A stretch of 64,000 bases of DNA from Streptomyces clavifer (GCA_014651175.1 BMWJ01000001.1:186001-250000); one strand, 5' to 3'; shown: positions 1 to 10,424, numbered from the stretch's first letter. Made by a program: numbers and translations. Notes: generated by a model not told the origin, from the sequence alone.

Positions 1-635
<635 letters not shown>

Positions 636-646
636 TCCGGCACGTC

Positions 647-692
647 CGAAGGGGCGCCCCGGGCAGCACACGCTGCCCGGGGCGCCCCTTCG
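647..692. terminator. Bidirectional hairpin terminator between mdh and the PEP-mutase-like gene
   Basis: Perfect inverted repeat with arms 647-667 and 672-692 and the 4-base loop ACAC. It lies between two convergent stop codons, so it can end transcription from both sides. There is no long T-run, which is normal in Streptomyces. Confidence 0.85.
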
Positions 693-702
693 CCGTACGG
701 GC

Positions 703-1440
703 TCAGGCGCCCCGCAGCCGTTCGGCGAGCCCGCGCACGGCGTCCGCGGCCCGTCGCTGCAGCAGCGGGCCGAAGGTGACCCGGGCCGCGCCCAGCGCGC
801 CCAGCCGGCGGGCGTCGGACGGCCCGTCGGGTGTGCCGTTGGCGTTGAGCGGGACGGGTACGGCGGCGGCCAGCCGGGGCAGGTCGCCCGCCGGGGCTGC
901 GATCGGGTAGACGCAGTCCGCGCCGGCGGCCGCGTACAGCCGGGCGCGCACGAGCGTCTCGCCGACCACGTCCGTACCGGCCGGGACGCCCCGGATGTAC
1001 GTGTCGACGCGGGCGTTGACGAAGAGGCGCCCGCCCGCCGCGGCCCGCACCCCGGCGAGCCGGTCCGCCTGCCGCCGGGCTTCGAGGAGGACGCCGCCGG
1101 CCGAGTCCTCCAGATTGCAGCCCACCGCACCGGCTTCCAGGAGGCGCTCCACCAGCTCCTCCGCGGCCAGCCCGTACCCGCCCTCCACGTCGGCCGACAC
1201 GGGTACGGACACGGCCCGGGTGATCCGGGCCACCGCCGCGAACATCTCGGCGGCGGGCGTGTGCCCGTCCTCGTGGCCGAGGGAGGCCGCCACCCCGGCG
1301 CTCGGTGTCGCCAGTGCCGGGAAACCCGCGTCCTCGAAGGCGCGGGCACTCGCGGCGTCCCACGGGCCCGGCAGGACCAGGGGGTCGCCGGGAGGGCGGC
1401 CGTGGTGCAGTGCGCGGAAGACGGACACGGGCTCGTTCAT
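703..1440 (-). CDS. Isocitrate lyase/PEP mutase superfamily protein
   Basis: A 245-residue single-domain protein of the PEP mutase/isocitrate lyase superfamily, whose members make or break C-C or C-P bonds next to a carboxylate. Visible signatures are the metal-site strand SADVEGGYG, the acidic CNLEDSAGG segment, and NARVDTYIRG, the family NARTD-type strand. The KKCGH cysteine loop of true isocitrate lyase is absent, so it is not a glyoxylate-cycle enzyme; oxaloacetate hydrolase, methylisocitrate lyase or PEP mutase-like activity is possible. ATG at 1440 has GGAG about seven bases upstream. It lies 55 bp downstream of the AhpD-like gene and is probably cotranscribed with it. Substrate unknown. 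Confidence 0.85.
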   Translation of the reverse strand: MNEPVSVFRALHHGRPPGDPLVLPGPWDAASARAFEDAGFPALATPSAGVAASLGHEDGHTPAAEMFAAVARITRAVSVPVSADVEGGYGLAAEELVERLLEAGAVGCNLEDSAGGVLLEARRQADRLAGVRAAAGGRLFVNARVDTYIRGVPAGTDVVGETLVRARLYAAAGADCVYPIAAPAGDLPRLAAAVPVPLNANGTPDGPSDARRLGALGAARVTFGPLLQRRAADAVRGLAERLRGA

Positions 1441-1495
1441 CGGCGCTCCGGGAAGGGCGGGCGGGCGGGGGGACTGCGGGGAGCGGGCCGTGCCC

Positions 1496-2002
1496 TCAGT
1501 GCTTGATGTCGCCGGGCGTGTAGTGACCGGGCACCTGACGGGTGGCCACGCCGAAGCGGTTCCACGCGTTGATCACGGTGATGGCGGCGATCAGCTGGGC
1601 GAGCTCCGCCTCCTCGAAGTGCTTGGCGGCGTTGGCGTACACCTCGTCGGGCACGAAGCCGTCGGTCAGGACCGTCACGGCCTCCGTCAGCTCGATCGCC
1701 GCGAGCTCCCGCTCCGTGTAGAAGTGCCGCGACTCCTCCCAGGCGTCGAGCTGGATGATCCGCTCGACGGACTCGCCCGCGGCCAGCGCGTCCTTGGTGT
1801 GCATGTCCAGGCAGAGGGCGCAGCGGTTGAGCTGCGAGGCGCGGACCTTCACCAGCTCGCGCAGCGTGGGGTCCAGGCCTTTGCAGGAGGCCATGTCCAG
1901 CCGGACCATGGCCTTGTAGACGTCGGGAGCGAGCTGGGCCCACGCGAGGCGGGCGGGGTGCTCGGGGGCGTGGGCGGCGGATGTGTGCTGGTGGGTCGTC
2001 AT
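1496..2002 (-). CDS. Carboxymuconolactone decarboxylase/AhpD-like family protein
   Basis: A 168-residue all-helical AhpD-like protein. The CALCLDMH segment carries the CxxC redox pair plus the downstream histidine used by the peroxidase-type branch of the family, so thiol-dependent peroxide or alkyl-hydroperoxide handling is more likely than lactone decarboxylation. ATG at 2002 has no Shine-Dalgarno; a TAGCGT -10-like hexamer ends seven bases upstream, so the message is probably leaderless. It is divergent from the MocR-type regulator with only 47 bp between start codons, which makes that regulator the obvious candidate controller. Confidence 0.85.
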   Translation of the reverse strand: MTTHQHTSAAHAPEHPARLAWAQLAPDVYKAMVRLDMASCKGLDPTLRELVKVRASQLNRCALCLDMHTKDALAAGESVERIIQLDAWEESRHFYTERELAAIELTEAVTVLTDGFVPDEVYANAAKHFEEAELAQLIAAITVINAWNRFGVATRQVPGHYTPGDIKH

Positions 2003-2049
2003 GACTCAGACGCTACGGCTCGGGTGGCGCACCGGTATGGTCCATTTCC

Positions 2050-3444
2050 ATGACGGATTCCTGGGCCGCTTTCGGCGCCGACCTGCACCTCGAACCCGTC
2101 GGCCCGGGGCTGCGCAGCGGGCTGATGGACGCGCTCAGGGAAGCGGTTCGCACGGGACGGCTGGCCCCCGGCACCAGACTTCCCTCGTCACGGACGCTCG
2201 CCGCCGATCTCGGGGTCGCGCGCAACACCGTCGCCGACGCCTACGCCGAGCTGGTCGCCGAGGGCTGGCTCACCGCGCGGCAGGGCTCGGGGACGAGGGT
2301 CGCCCGGCGGGCGGCCGCGCCCGCGCCGGCCGTTCGGGCGTCCCGGCCCCGGCAGACGGGACGGCCCGCCCACAACCTGGTGTCCGGATCGCCGGACCTC
2401 TCGTCGTTCCCCCGCACGGAATGGCTCAAGGCCGCCCGGCGCGCCCTCGCAGCCGCCCCCGACGAGTCCTTCGGGTACGCCGATCCGCAGGGCCGCGTCG
2501 AGCTGCGCACCGTCCTGGCGGAGTACCTGGCGCGGGCGCGCGGGGTGTACGCGGATCCCGGGCGCATCGTGATCTGCTCCGGGTTCGTCCACGGGCTGAC
2601 GCTGATGGGGAAGGTGCTGCGGCAGCGCCGGGTGCGGGAGGCCGCCGTCGAGTCGTACGGCCTCGACATCCACCGGAACCTGCTGGCCGGGACCGGGTTG
2701 CGCACCCCCTGCCTGCCCGTGGACGGGCTCGGGGCCGTGACCGGGGAGCTGGGCGGGATGCGGGGCGTGGGTGCGGTGCTGCTGACCCCCGCGCACCAGT
2801 TCCCGACCGGTGTCCCCCTCCACGCCGGGCGGCGGACCGCGGTGATCGACTGGGCGCGGTCCGCGGAGGGACTGGTCCTGGAGGACGACTACGACGGGGA
2901 GTTCCGCTACGACCGGCAGCCGGTGGGTGCGCTGCAGGCACTCGATCCGGAACGCGTCGTCTACCTGGGGACGACCAGCAAGTCGCTGGCGCCCGCCCTG
3001 AGACTGGGCTGGATGGTTCTGCCCTACGGGCTGGTGGGGGAGTTGAACGCGGCGAAGGGCGGCACCGACTGGACGTCCGGGGTGCTGGACCAGCTCACCC
3101 TCGCGGAGTTCATCGCGTCGGGGGCGTACGACCGGCACGTGCGCTCCATGAGGCTGCGCTACCGGCGCCGCCGGGACCAGCTCGTCGGGGCACTCGCCGA
3201 GCGGGCGCCGGACATCAGGGTCAGTGGTATCGCTGCGGGGCTGCACGTCGTGCTCGAACTCCCCGAGGGCACCGAACAGCCGGTCGTCCAGGCCGCGGCC
3301 CGGCAGGGGCTCGCCCTGCAGGGCCTCTCGGGCTTCCGGCACCCCGACGCGCACGGCCGCGACGGGCTGGTGATCGGCTACGGTTCCCCGTCCGAGAGCG
3401 GATGGGCGGGAGCCCTGGACGCGCTCTGCAGGGTGTTGCCGTAG
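2050..3444 (+). CDS. MocR/PdxR-type regulator (GntR HTH plus aminotransferase domain)
   Basis: A 464-residue transcription factor with an N-terminal winged-helix GntR domain (about residues 15-85, with LPSSRTLAADLGVARNTV) followed by a class I aminotransferase-like PLP domain. The PLP lysine lies in GTTSKSLAPALR near residue 315, and the preceding LEDDYDGEF supplies the conserved aspartate/tyrosine region. MocR proteins sense PLP or an amine and often control vitamin B6 or amino-acid genes. No pdxST is adjacent; the divergent AhpD-like and PEP-mutase-like genes are the likely targets. A TATGGT hexamer at 2036-2041 lies eight bases before the ATG with no SD, suggesting leaderless, autoregulated transcription. 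Confidence 0.92.
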   Translation: MTDSWAAFGADLHLEPVGPGLRSGLMDALREAVRTGRLAPGTRLPSSRTLAADLGVARNTVADAYAELVAEGWLTARQGSGTRVARRAAAPAPAVRASRPRQTGRPAHNLVSGSPDLSSFPRTEWLKAARRALAAAPDESFGYADPQGRVELRTVLAEYLARARGVYADPGRIVICSGFVHGLTLMGKVLRQRRVREAAVESYGLDIHRNLLAGTGLRTPCLPVDGLGAVTGELGGMRGVGAVLLTPAHQFPTGVPLHAGRRTAVIDWARSAEGLVLEDDYDGEFRYDRQPVGALQALDPERVVYLGTTSKSLAPALRLGWMVLPYGLVGELNAAKGGTDWTSGVLDQLTLAEFIASGAYDRHVRSMRLRYRRRRDQLVGALAERAPDIRVSGIAAGLHVVLELPEGTEQPVVQAAARQGLALQGLSGFRHPDAHGRDGLVIGYGSPSESGWAGALDALCRVLP

Positions 3445-3578
3445 GCCCGGACGCCCGCACGTGCGAGGGCGACGTGCACACCGGGTTCCAGCCAGGACGG
3501 CCAGCCATCTAATCTGACGGGAAGCTCGGTGGCCGACTGGCAGCCGGTGTCTCGCGGTACGACGGGGGAGAGCAGAAC

Positions 3579-3854
3579 ATGGACAGGCGCAGGCTGAGGT
3601 CGGGCACCGTCGTGCTCGGCGGCATGGGAGTACTCGCGGCAACGCTCACCGCATGCGGATCGGAACCGGACGAGCGGTGCGTCGACCGGGTGACCCAGGA
3701 GATCCTGCCGAGCTACGAGTGCGAGGACAGCAGCGGCAGCGGTTCCTACTACTACGGGGGCAGCAGCCACAACAACCGTGTGTCCGGGGGCAGTTTCAAC
3801 AAGTCCGCGGTCGAGAGCGGCGGATTCGGTTCCTCCAAGTCCAGCGGCGGCTGA
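3579..3854 (+). CDS. Small secreted lipoprotein, partner of the downstream GspS-like ligase
   Basis: A 91-residue protein with a basic N-terminus, hydrophobic helix and lipobox LTAC placing the lipidated cysteine at residue 26. The mature part has a few charged residues and two cysteines, then a Gly/Ser/Tyr-rich tail (SYYYGGSS). It ends six bases before the GTG of the glutathionylspermidine-synthase-like gene. The pairing of a small Gly/Ser/Tyr-rich lipoprotein with such a ligase recalls enterobacterial ygiB-ygiC and yjfM-yjfC (DUF1190 plus GspS-like), although sequence identity cannot be judged here. Function unknown. Confidence 0.75.
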   Translation: MDRRRLRSGTVVLGGMGVLAATLTACGSEPDERCVDRVTQEILPSYECEDSSGSGSYYYGGSSHNNRVSGGSFNKSAVESGGFGSSKSSGG

Positions 3855-3860
3855 GACGTC

Positions 3861-5048
3861 GTGGAGCGCCGCACCACCGAGCCGCGTCCCGGCTGGCAGG
3901 AGACCGTCGAGGAACAGGGGCTGATCTACCCCCTGACCCGCTACCCGGACGGGTCGCTGCGCCCCTACTGGGACGAGAGTGCCTACTACGTCTTCTCGCT
4001 GCCCGAGGTCGAGGCGCTGGAAGAGGTCGTGGAGGAGCTCCACGCGATGTGCCTGGCCGCGGCCGCGCACATCGTCGACCACGACCGCTTCGCCGCCCTG
4101 GGCATCACCGACCGCCGGCTGGCGGGGCTGATAGCCGAGTCCTGGCGCAGACGCGACGAGCTCCCCTCCTTGTACGGCCGGTTCGACCTGCGCTACGACG
4201 GCAGCGGCCCGGCGAAGATGCTGGAGTACAACGCCGACACCCCCACCTCGCTGGTGGAGGCCGCCAGTCCCCAGTGGTTCTGGATGGAGGAGCGCTTCCC
4301 CGGCGCCGACCAGTGGAACTCCCTGCACGAACGCCTGGTCGACGCCTGGAAGCGGCAGGCGGCGCTGCTGCCGCCGGGGCCCCTGCACTTCGCGCACTCC
4401 GACGGCGACGAGCTGGGCGAGGACCTGATGACCGTCGCCTACCTCCGTGAGACCGCGGCGCAGGCCGGGATCGACACCCGGGCGCTCTCCGTCGAGAAGA
4501 TCGGCTGGGACCGGCTGGCCGGCCGGTTCGTCGACGAGAGGCTCCGCTTCATCCGCAGCTGCTTCAAGCTCTACCCGTGGGAGTGGCTGACGACCGACCG
4601 GTTCGGGCCGCACGTCCTGGACACCCTCGACAACGGGGGCGGCACGGGCACCACCTGCTGGATCGAGCCCGCCTGGAAGATGCTGCTCTCCAACAAGGCC
4701 CTGCTGGCCATCCTGTGGGAGCTGTATCCGGGGCACCCCAATCTGCTGCCCGCCTACCTCGACGGCCCCAGGGAACTGGCCGCCGAGGGCGGAGCGGGCT
4801 GGGTGGCCAAGCCGCTGCTCGGCCGGGAGGGCGCCGGGGTCACGCTCCACGAGCCGGGCAGCGCACCGGCGCCGCGCGACGAACCGTGCTGCTACCAGGA
4901 ACTGGCACCGCTCCCCGACTTCTCGGGCAACCGCGTCGTGCTCGGCGCCTGGGTGGTCGAGAGCGAGGCGGCCGGGCTCGGCATCCGGGAATCGGCGGGG
5001 CCGGTCACGGACGAGTACGCCCGCTTCCTGCCCCACGTCATCCTCTGA
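3861..5048 (+). CDS. Glutathionylspermidine synthase family ATP-grasp protein
   Basis: A 395-residue protein matching the synthetase (ATP-grasp, amide-bond-forming) half of glutathionylspermidine synthase, without the amidase domain. Visible family features are the N-terminal YWDESAYYVF segment, LRYDGSGPAKMLEYNADTP (Mg/ATP and substrate loop), EPAWKMLLSNKALL, and the late KPLLGREGAG nucleotide loop. Streptomyces makes mycothiol rather than glutathione, so glutathionylspermidine is an unlikely product; the family ligates unknown amines or peptides. The GTG start is six bases after the lipoprotein stop, so the two form an operon. Confidence 0.88.
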   Translation: MERRTTEPRPGWQETVEEQGLIYPLTRYPDGSLRPYWDESAYYVFSLPEVEALEEVVEELHAMCLAAAAHIVDHDRFAALGITDRRLAGLIAESWRRRDELPSLYGRFDLRYDGSGPAKMLEYNADTPTSLVEAASPQWFWMEERFPGADQWNSLHERLVDAWKRQAALLPPGPLHFAHSDGDELGEDLMTVAYLRETAAQAGIDTRALSVEKIGWDRLAGRFVDERLRFIRSCFKLYPWEWLTTDRFGPHVLDTLDNGGGTGTTCWIEPAWKMLLSNKALLAILWELYPGHPNLLPAYLDGPRELAAEGGAGWVAKPLLGREGAGVTLHEPGSAPAPRDEPCCYQELAPLPDFSGNRVVLGAWVVESEAAGLGIRESAGPVTDEYARFLPHVIL

Positions 5049-5090
5049 CCCAGGTCCGGGGCGGGGCTCGGGCCCGGCCCCGGGCGGGGC

Positions 5091-6296
5091 TCAGCCGGCC
5101 AGGACGCCGCGGAGCTGGTCCAGGCCCCAGTCCAGGTCCTCCTTGCTGATCACCAGCGGAGGGGCGATCCGGATCGTGGAGCCATGGGTGTCCTTGACCA
5201 GCACACCGCGCTCCATCAGCCTCTCCGAGATCTCCCGGCCGGTCCCGAGCTCCGGGGCGATGTCGACCCCGGCCCACAGCCCCCGGCCCCGTACGGCACG
5301 CACCGCGCCGCCGCCGGCCAGCAGCCCCAGCTCGCGGTGCAGGTGGTCGCCCAGCTCCGCCGCGCGCTGCTGGAACTCACCGGTGCGGAGCATCGCGATC
5401 ACCTCCAGCGCCACGGCGCACGCCAGCGGATTCCCGCCGAACGTGGATCCGTGCTCGCCGGGGCGGTGGACGCCCAGCACCGCGGCCGACGAGACCACGG
5501 CCGACACCGGCACGACACCGCCGCCGAGCGCCTTCCCCAGCACGTACATGTCGGGGACGACGCCCTCGTGCTCCAGCGCGAAGGTCCTGCCCGTGCGGCC
5601 GAGCCCCGACTGGATCTCGTCCGCCACGAACAGCACGTTCCGCTCCCGGGTCAGCTCCCGCACCCCGGCGAGATAGCCCGCCGGCGGCACGATCACCCCT
5701 GCCTCGCCCTGGATCGGCTCCATCAGGACCGCCACGGTGTTCTCGGTCATCGCGGCGGCGAGCGCGGTCAGGTCCCCGTACGGCACGATCTCGAAGCCCG
5801 GCGTGTACGGACCGAAGTCGGCCCGCGCCTCCGGATCCGTGGAGAAGCTGATGATGGTGGTGGTCCTGCCGTGGAAGTTGTCCGCGGCGACGATGATCTT
5901 GGCCATGCCGTCCGGGACGCCCTTGACGCGGTAGCCCCACTTGCGCGCGGTCTTCACCGCCGTCTCCACCGCCTCCGCCCCGGTGTTCATGGGCAGGACC
6001 ATCTCCATGCCGCACAGCTCGGCCAGCTGCGCGCAGAAGTCGGCGAACCGGTCGTGGTGGAAGGCGCGCGAGGTCAGCGTGACGCGCTCCAGCTGGGCCC
6101 TGGCCGCGTCGATCAGACGCCGGTTGCCGTGGCCGAAGTTGAGTGCCGAGTAGCCGGCGAGCATGTCCAGGTACCTGCGGCCCTCGACATCGGTCATCCA
6201 GGCGCCGTCCGCCGAGGCGACGACGACCGGCAACGGGTGGTAGTTGTGCGCGCTGTGCGCCTCGGCGGAGGCGATGGCGTTCTCCGTGGTCGACAC
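5091..6296 (-). CDS. rocD: Ornithine--oxo-acid transaminase
   Basis: Class III PLP aminotransferase that moves the delta-amino group of ornithine to 2-oxoglutarate in arginine/ornithine catabolism. The GTG at 6296 is chosen because CGGAG lies about seven bases upstream, the resulting 401 residues match the family, and the protein then begins just before HNYHPLPVVV. Visible: NTGAEAVETAVKTARKWGY, the glycine-rich NFHGRTTTIISFSTD, DEIQSGLGRTG with the PLP-contacting aspartate, and LGKALGGG with the Schiff-base lysine. The longer upstream frame is arginine/proline-rich and unlikely to be translated. It is divergent from trpS across a 224-bp intergenic region. Confidence 0.93.
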   Translation of the reverse strand: MSTTENAIASAEAHSAHNYHPLPVVVASADGAWMTDVEGRRYLDMLAGYSALNFGHGNRRLIDAARAQLERVTLTSRAFHHDRFADFCAQLAELCGMEMVLPMNTGAEAVETAVKTARKWGYRVKGVPDGMAKIIVAADNFHGRTTTIISFSTDPEARADFGPYTPGFEIVPYGDLTALAAAMTENTVAVLMEPIQGEAGVIVPPAGYLAGVRELTRERNVLFVADEIQSGLGRTGRTFALEHEGVVPDMYVLGKALGGGVVPVSAVVSSAAVLGVHRPGEHGSTFGGNPLACAVALEVIAMLRTGEFQQRAAELGDHLHRELGLLAGGGAVRAVRGRGLWAGVDIAPELGTGREISERLMERGVLVKDTHGSTIRIAPPLVISKEDLDWGLDQLRGVLAG

Positions 6297-6508
6297 GGGA
6301 TCTCCGTTCGTCGTGCGGCAGGGGCGGGGTGTGCCCACTTTGTATCGTCGGTCGCGGCACGGACGGGGAAACCTCCGCCCGCGCGGCGCGCCCCTCGTGC
6401 GCCCCCGCGGCGGATTCCGTTCTGCCCGCCGCGGTGCGTGGAAGACCGGGCATCCGTGCGCCCCCGGTCTTCGACGCACCGGTTGCCGGAGATCCCCTCC
6501 GCACCTGA

Positions 6509-7534
<1,026 letters not shown>

Positions 7535-7635
7535 GTCCAAGGACCCTGGCGAGATCATGGTCCCAGGGGTCACACTGGCGTCGGCACGACTGTCGGCCGA
7601 CCGGAAACCGGCCATCGACGATTGAGGAGAACGAC

Positions 7636-8226
7636 GTGGGGACCGTAACGCTCGGCGTTTCGATCGCGGTCCCGGAGCCCTACGGCAGCCTGCTCCAGGA
7701 GCGGCGCGCGAGCTTCGGGGACCCTGCCGCGTACGGCATTCCCACCCATGTCACCCTTCTCCCGCCGACCGAGGCCCGGTCGGCGGACCTGCCGGCGATC
7801 GGGGCGCACCTCGCCCAGATCGCCACGGCCGCCCGGCCCTTCCCGATGCGGCTGTCCGGGACAGGCACCTTCCGGCCGCTGTCCCCGGTCGTCTTCGTCC
7901 AGGTCGTCGAGGGCGCCTCGGCCTGTTCCTGGCTCCAGAAGCGGGTCCGGGAGGCCTCGGGCCCCCTGGTCCGCGAGCTCCAGTTCCCGTACCACCCGCA
8001 CGTGACCGTGGCGCACGGCATCGCCGAGGAGGCGATGGACCGCGCGTACGAGGAGCTCTCCTCGTACGAGGCGGCGTGGACCTGCGGTTCCTTCGCGCTC
8101 TACGAGCAGGGCGCGGACAGCGTCTGGCGCAAGATCAACGAGTTCCCGTTCCGGGCGGGCGGCGGGACACCCGCCGTGCCCGTCCAGGGCGGCTGCTCCC
8201 TCGACCAGCCGTCCCTGCAGTCCTGA
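7636..8226 (+). CDS. 2'-5' RNA ligase family (2H phosphoesterase) protein
   Basis: A 196-residue protein of the 2H phosphoesterase superfamily, defined by two HxT/S motifs about 80 residues apart: HVTLLPP near residue 38 and HVTVAHG near residue 122. The family hydrolyses or ligates 2'-5' or cyclic nucleotide phosphodiester bonds; the actual substrate here is unknown. The GTG start at 7636 follows GAGGAG with a six-base spacer. It lies about 100 bp downstream of trpS in the same direction and converges with dprE2, leaving only 31 bp between stops. Confidence 0.87.
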   Translation: MGTVTLGVSIAVPEPYGSLLQERRASFGDPAAYGIPTHVTLLPPTEARSADLPAIGAHLAQIATAARPFPMRLSGTGTFRPLSPVVFVQVVEGASACSWLQKRVREASGPLVRELQFPYHPHVTVAHGIAEEAMDRAYEELSSYEAAWTCGSFALYEQGADSVWRKINEFPFRAGGGTPAVPVQGGCSLDQPSLQS

Positions 8227-8257
8227 CCGACCCCCGCTGCTGCGACCCCACCGGGCG

Positions 8258-9016
8258 CTACCGCACCGGCAGCCGCCGGAACAGCGGGCGCGGCACGTGC
8301 CGCAGGGCCGACATCACGACCCGCAGGGCACCGGGCACCCACACCGTCTCCGAGCGCCGCCGCAGGCCCGTCACGATCGCGTCCGCGACCGCGCCCGGGG
8401 TCGTCGCGAGCGGCGCCTCCTCGCGCCCCGCCGTCATCCTGGAGCGTACGAAGCCCGGGCGCACGACCATGACGTGCACCCCGGTCCCGTGCAGTGCGTC
8501 CCCGAGCCCCTGCGCGAAGGCGTCCAGGCCCGCCTTGCTGGAGCCGTAGATGAAGTCGGCCCGCCGGGCGCGCTCACCCGCCACCGAGGAGAGCACCACC
8601 AGCGAGCCGTGGCCCTGCGCCTGGAGTGCGCCCGCGCACACGAGGCCGGCGGACACCGCCCCCGTGTAGTTGGTCTGCGCGACCCGGACCGCGGAGAGCG
8701 GCTCCTCCTCGTCCCGAGCCTGGTCGCCCAGGATGCCGAACGCCAGCAGCACCATGTCGATGTCGCCCTCGGCGAAGAGCTTTCCGAGCACCTCCTCGTG
8801 CGATCCGGAGTCGAGCGCGTCGAAGGCGACGGTACGGACGTCGGCGCCCAGCTCGCGCAGCTCGGCGGCGGCCCGCTCCAGGGCGGGGGACGGCCGTCCG
8901 GCCAGCCTGACCGCGCGTGTGCGGCGGGCGATCAGCCGGCGCGCCGTGGCCAGACCGATCTCCGAGGTGCCGCCGAGGACGAGCAGGGACTGCGGGGCAC
9001 CGAAGGCGTCCTTCAC
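8258..9016 (-). CDS. dprE2: DprE2-type decaprenylphosphoryl-2-keto-pentofuranose reductase (SDR)
   Basis: A 252-residue short-chain dehydrogenase with the NAD(P) loop LVLGGTSEIGLATARRL at the N-terminus and catalytic YGSSKAGLDAFAQG (YxxxK). These match DprE2, which reduces the 2-keto intermediate made by DprE1 to give polyprenyl-phospho-arabinose. GTG at 9016 follows TAGGAG with a six-base spacer. The DprE1-type oxidase is encoded 58 bp upstream in the same direction, supporting a two-subunit epimerase. Streptomyces walls are not known for mycobacterial-type arabinogalactan, so the physiological acceptor is unclear. Confidence 0.85.
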   Translation of the reverse strand: MKDAFGAPQSLLVLGGTSEIGLATARRLIARRTRAVRLAGRPSPALERAAAELRELGADVRTVAFDALDSGSHEEVLGKLFAEGDIDMVLLAFGILGDQARDEEEPLSAVRVAQTNYTGAVSAGLVCAGALQAQGHGSLVVLSSVAGERARRADFIYGSSKAGLDAFAQGLGDALHGTGVHVMVVRPGFVRSRMTAGREEAPLATTPGAVADAIVTGLRRRSETVWVPGALRVVMSALRHVPRPLFRRLPVR

Positions 9017-9074
9017 AGGGAACTCCTAGTGGGGATGACGGAGCGGGCGGTCGGGCGGAGCGGGGGCCGGAGGT

Positions 9075-10424
9075 TCAGAGCGCGAGGCGGCGGGACAGGT
9101 CGGACCGGAAGGCTCCGCCCGGGTCCAGCTCCTGGTGCAGGGCCCGGAAGGCGTGCAGCCGCGGGTACATCGCGGCGAGCACGTCGGGCCGCAGCCGGGC
9201 GTCCTTCGCGAGGCAGACCCGGCCGTCGGCCGCCGCCACCTCCTCGTCGAGCCCGTCCAGCAGGCGTGCCAGACCGGGCAGCCCCGCGGGCAGCCCGAAG
9301 GAGAGGGTCCAGCCCGGCGCGGGGAACGAGAGCCAGCCGGTGCCGCCCTCGCCGAACCGTTTGAGCACGGCGTGGACGGCGGGACAGCGGCGCACGGAGA
9401 GCCGCCGGACGATGCGGTACAGCGTCTCCCCGTGCCTGTCCCCGACGGTGAACTGGTACTGCACGAAGCCGCCCCGGCCGTAGACGCGGTTCCAGTGCGG
9501 AAGGGCGTCCATGGAGTGGAAGAACGCGGAGATCTTCCGGAGCTCCCCGGTGCGGGCCGCGGGAGCGGCGCGGTGGCGGAGCTCGTTGAGGAGGGCCGCG
9601 GAGGTCCGCCCGAGCAGCCCCTCCGGCAGGAACGCGGGGGCGGCGGGCAGCTGCAACGGCCGGAACGCCAACGGCATGCGCCGTGCGTGCGCCGGGAGCG
9701 CGTCCAGAGGTGCGTGCTCCCCCCGGGTGAGGACGGCGCGCCCTGTGGCCCTTCCCCGCGCCAGGAGATCGATCCGGGCCGCCGCGTACGGGGCGCCGTC
9801 GGCGGTCGCGGTGAGGCGGGCCATCGCCTCGTCCAGCCCGGCCGCTCGTTCGGTGGCGACCGACATCAGCGACGTGGCGACCGGACGCAGGACGAGAGTG
9901 GCGGAGAGGATGACCCCGGTCAGCCCCAGACCGCCCGCCGTGGCGTCGAACAGATCGGTGCCCGGCAGGACCGTACGCACCTCGCCCTCCGCGGTGAGCA
10001 GCTCCAGGGCCCGCACGTGCCGGGCGAAGGAGCCGGCGGTCAGGTGGTTCCTGCCGTGGACGTCGGAGCCGATCGCCCCGCCGACGGTGACATGGCGGGT
10101 GGCGGGTGTGACGGGGAGGAACCAGCCGAGCGGCAGGACCACCTCCATCAGGTGGTGCAGGCTCACCCCGGCGTCGCAGACCACCGTGCCCGTGACGGCG
10201 TCGACCGACCGGATCCGGTCCAGCGCGGTCATGTCGACCACCGAACCGCCCGCGTTCTGCGCGGCGTCACCGTGGGCACGGCCCAGCCCGCGGGCGACGA
10301 CCCCACGCGGACCACGGCCCCGCACGGCGACCGCGGCCTCTTCGTACGTGCGGGGGCGGAACCGCAGCGCGGTCGTCGGGGCGGTGCGGCCCCAGCCGGT
10401 CATGGACACCGTGTCGACAGACAT
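9075..10424 (-). CDS. dprE1: DprE1-type FAD-dependent decaprenylphosphoryl-ribose 2'-oxidase
   Basis: About 449 residues. The FAD-binding PCMH half includes VTVGGAIGSDVHGRNH and the RGLGRAHGDAAQNAGG loop; the C-terminal cap ends in the family-typical AKDARLRPDVLAAMYPRL and LDPGGAFRSDLSRRL. It oxidises the 2'-OH of polyprenyl-phospho-ribose in partnership with DprE2. At the position of mycobacterial Cys387, the cysteine trapped by benzothiazinones, residue 375 is serine (codon 9300-9302). ATG 10424 is preferred over upstream 10454: TATACG lies eight bases before it and no SD is visible; 10403 is another possible start. Divergent from the YihY-like gene. Confidence 0.86.
   Translation of the reverse strand: MSVDTVSMTGWGRTAPTTALRFRPRTYEEAAVAVRGRGPRGVVARGLGRAHGDAAQNAGGSVVDMTALDRIRSVDAVTGTVVCDAGVSLHHLMEVVLPLGWFLPVTPATRHVTVGGAIGSDVHGRNHLTAGSFARHVRALELLTAEGEVRTVLPGTDLFDATAGGLGLTGVILSATLVLRPVATSLMSVATERAAGLDEAMARLTATADGAPYAAARIDLLARGRATGRAVLTRGEHAPLDALPAHARRMPLAFRPLQLPAAPAFLPEGLLGRTSAALLNELRHRAAPAARTGELRKISAFFHSMDALPHWNRVYGRGGFVQYQFTVGDRHGETLYRIVRRLSVRRCPAVHAVLKRFGEGGTGWLSFPAPGWTLSFGLPAGLPGLARLLDGLDEEVAAADGRVCLAKDARLRPDVLAAMYPRLHAFRALHQELDPGGAFRSDLSRRLAL

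Noticed and set aside
6297-6479. 61-residue N-terminal extension of ornithine transaminase
   Set aside because: Arg/Pro-rich with no similarity; GTG 6296 has a good SD and gives the normal length.
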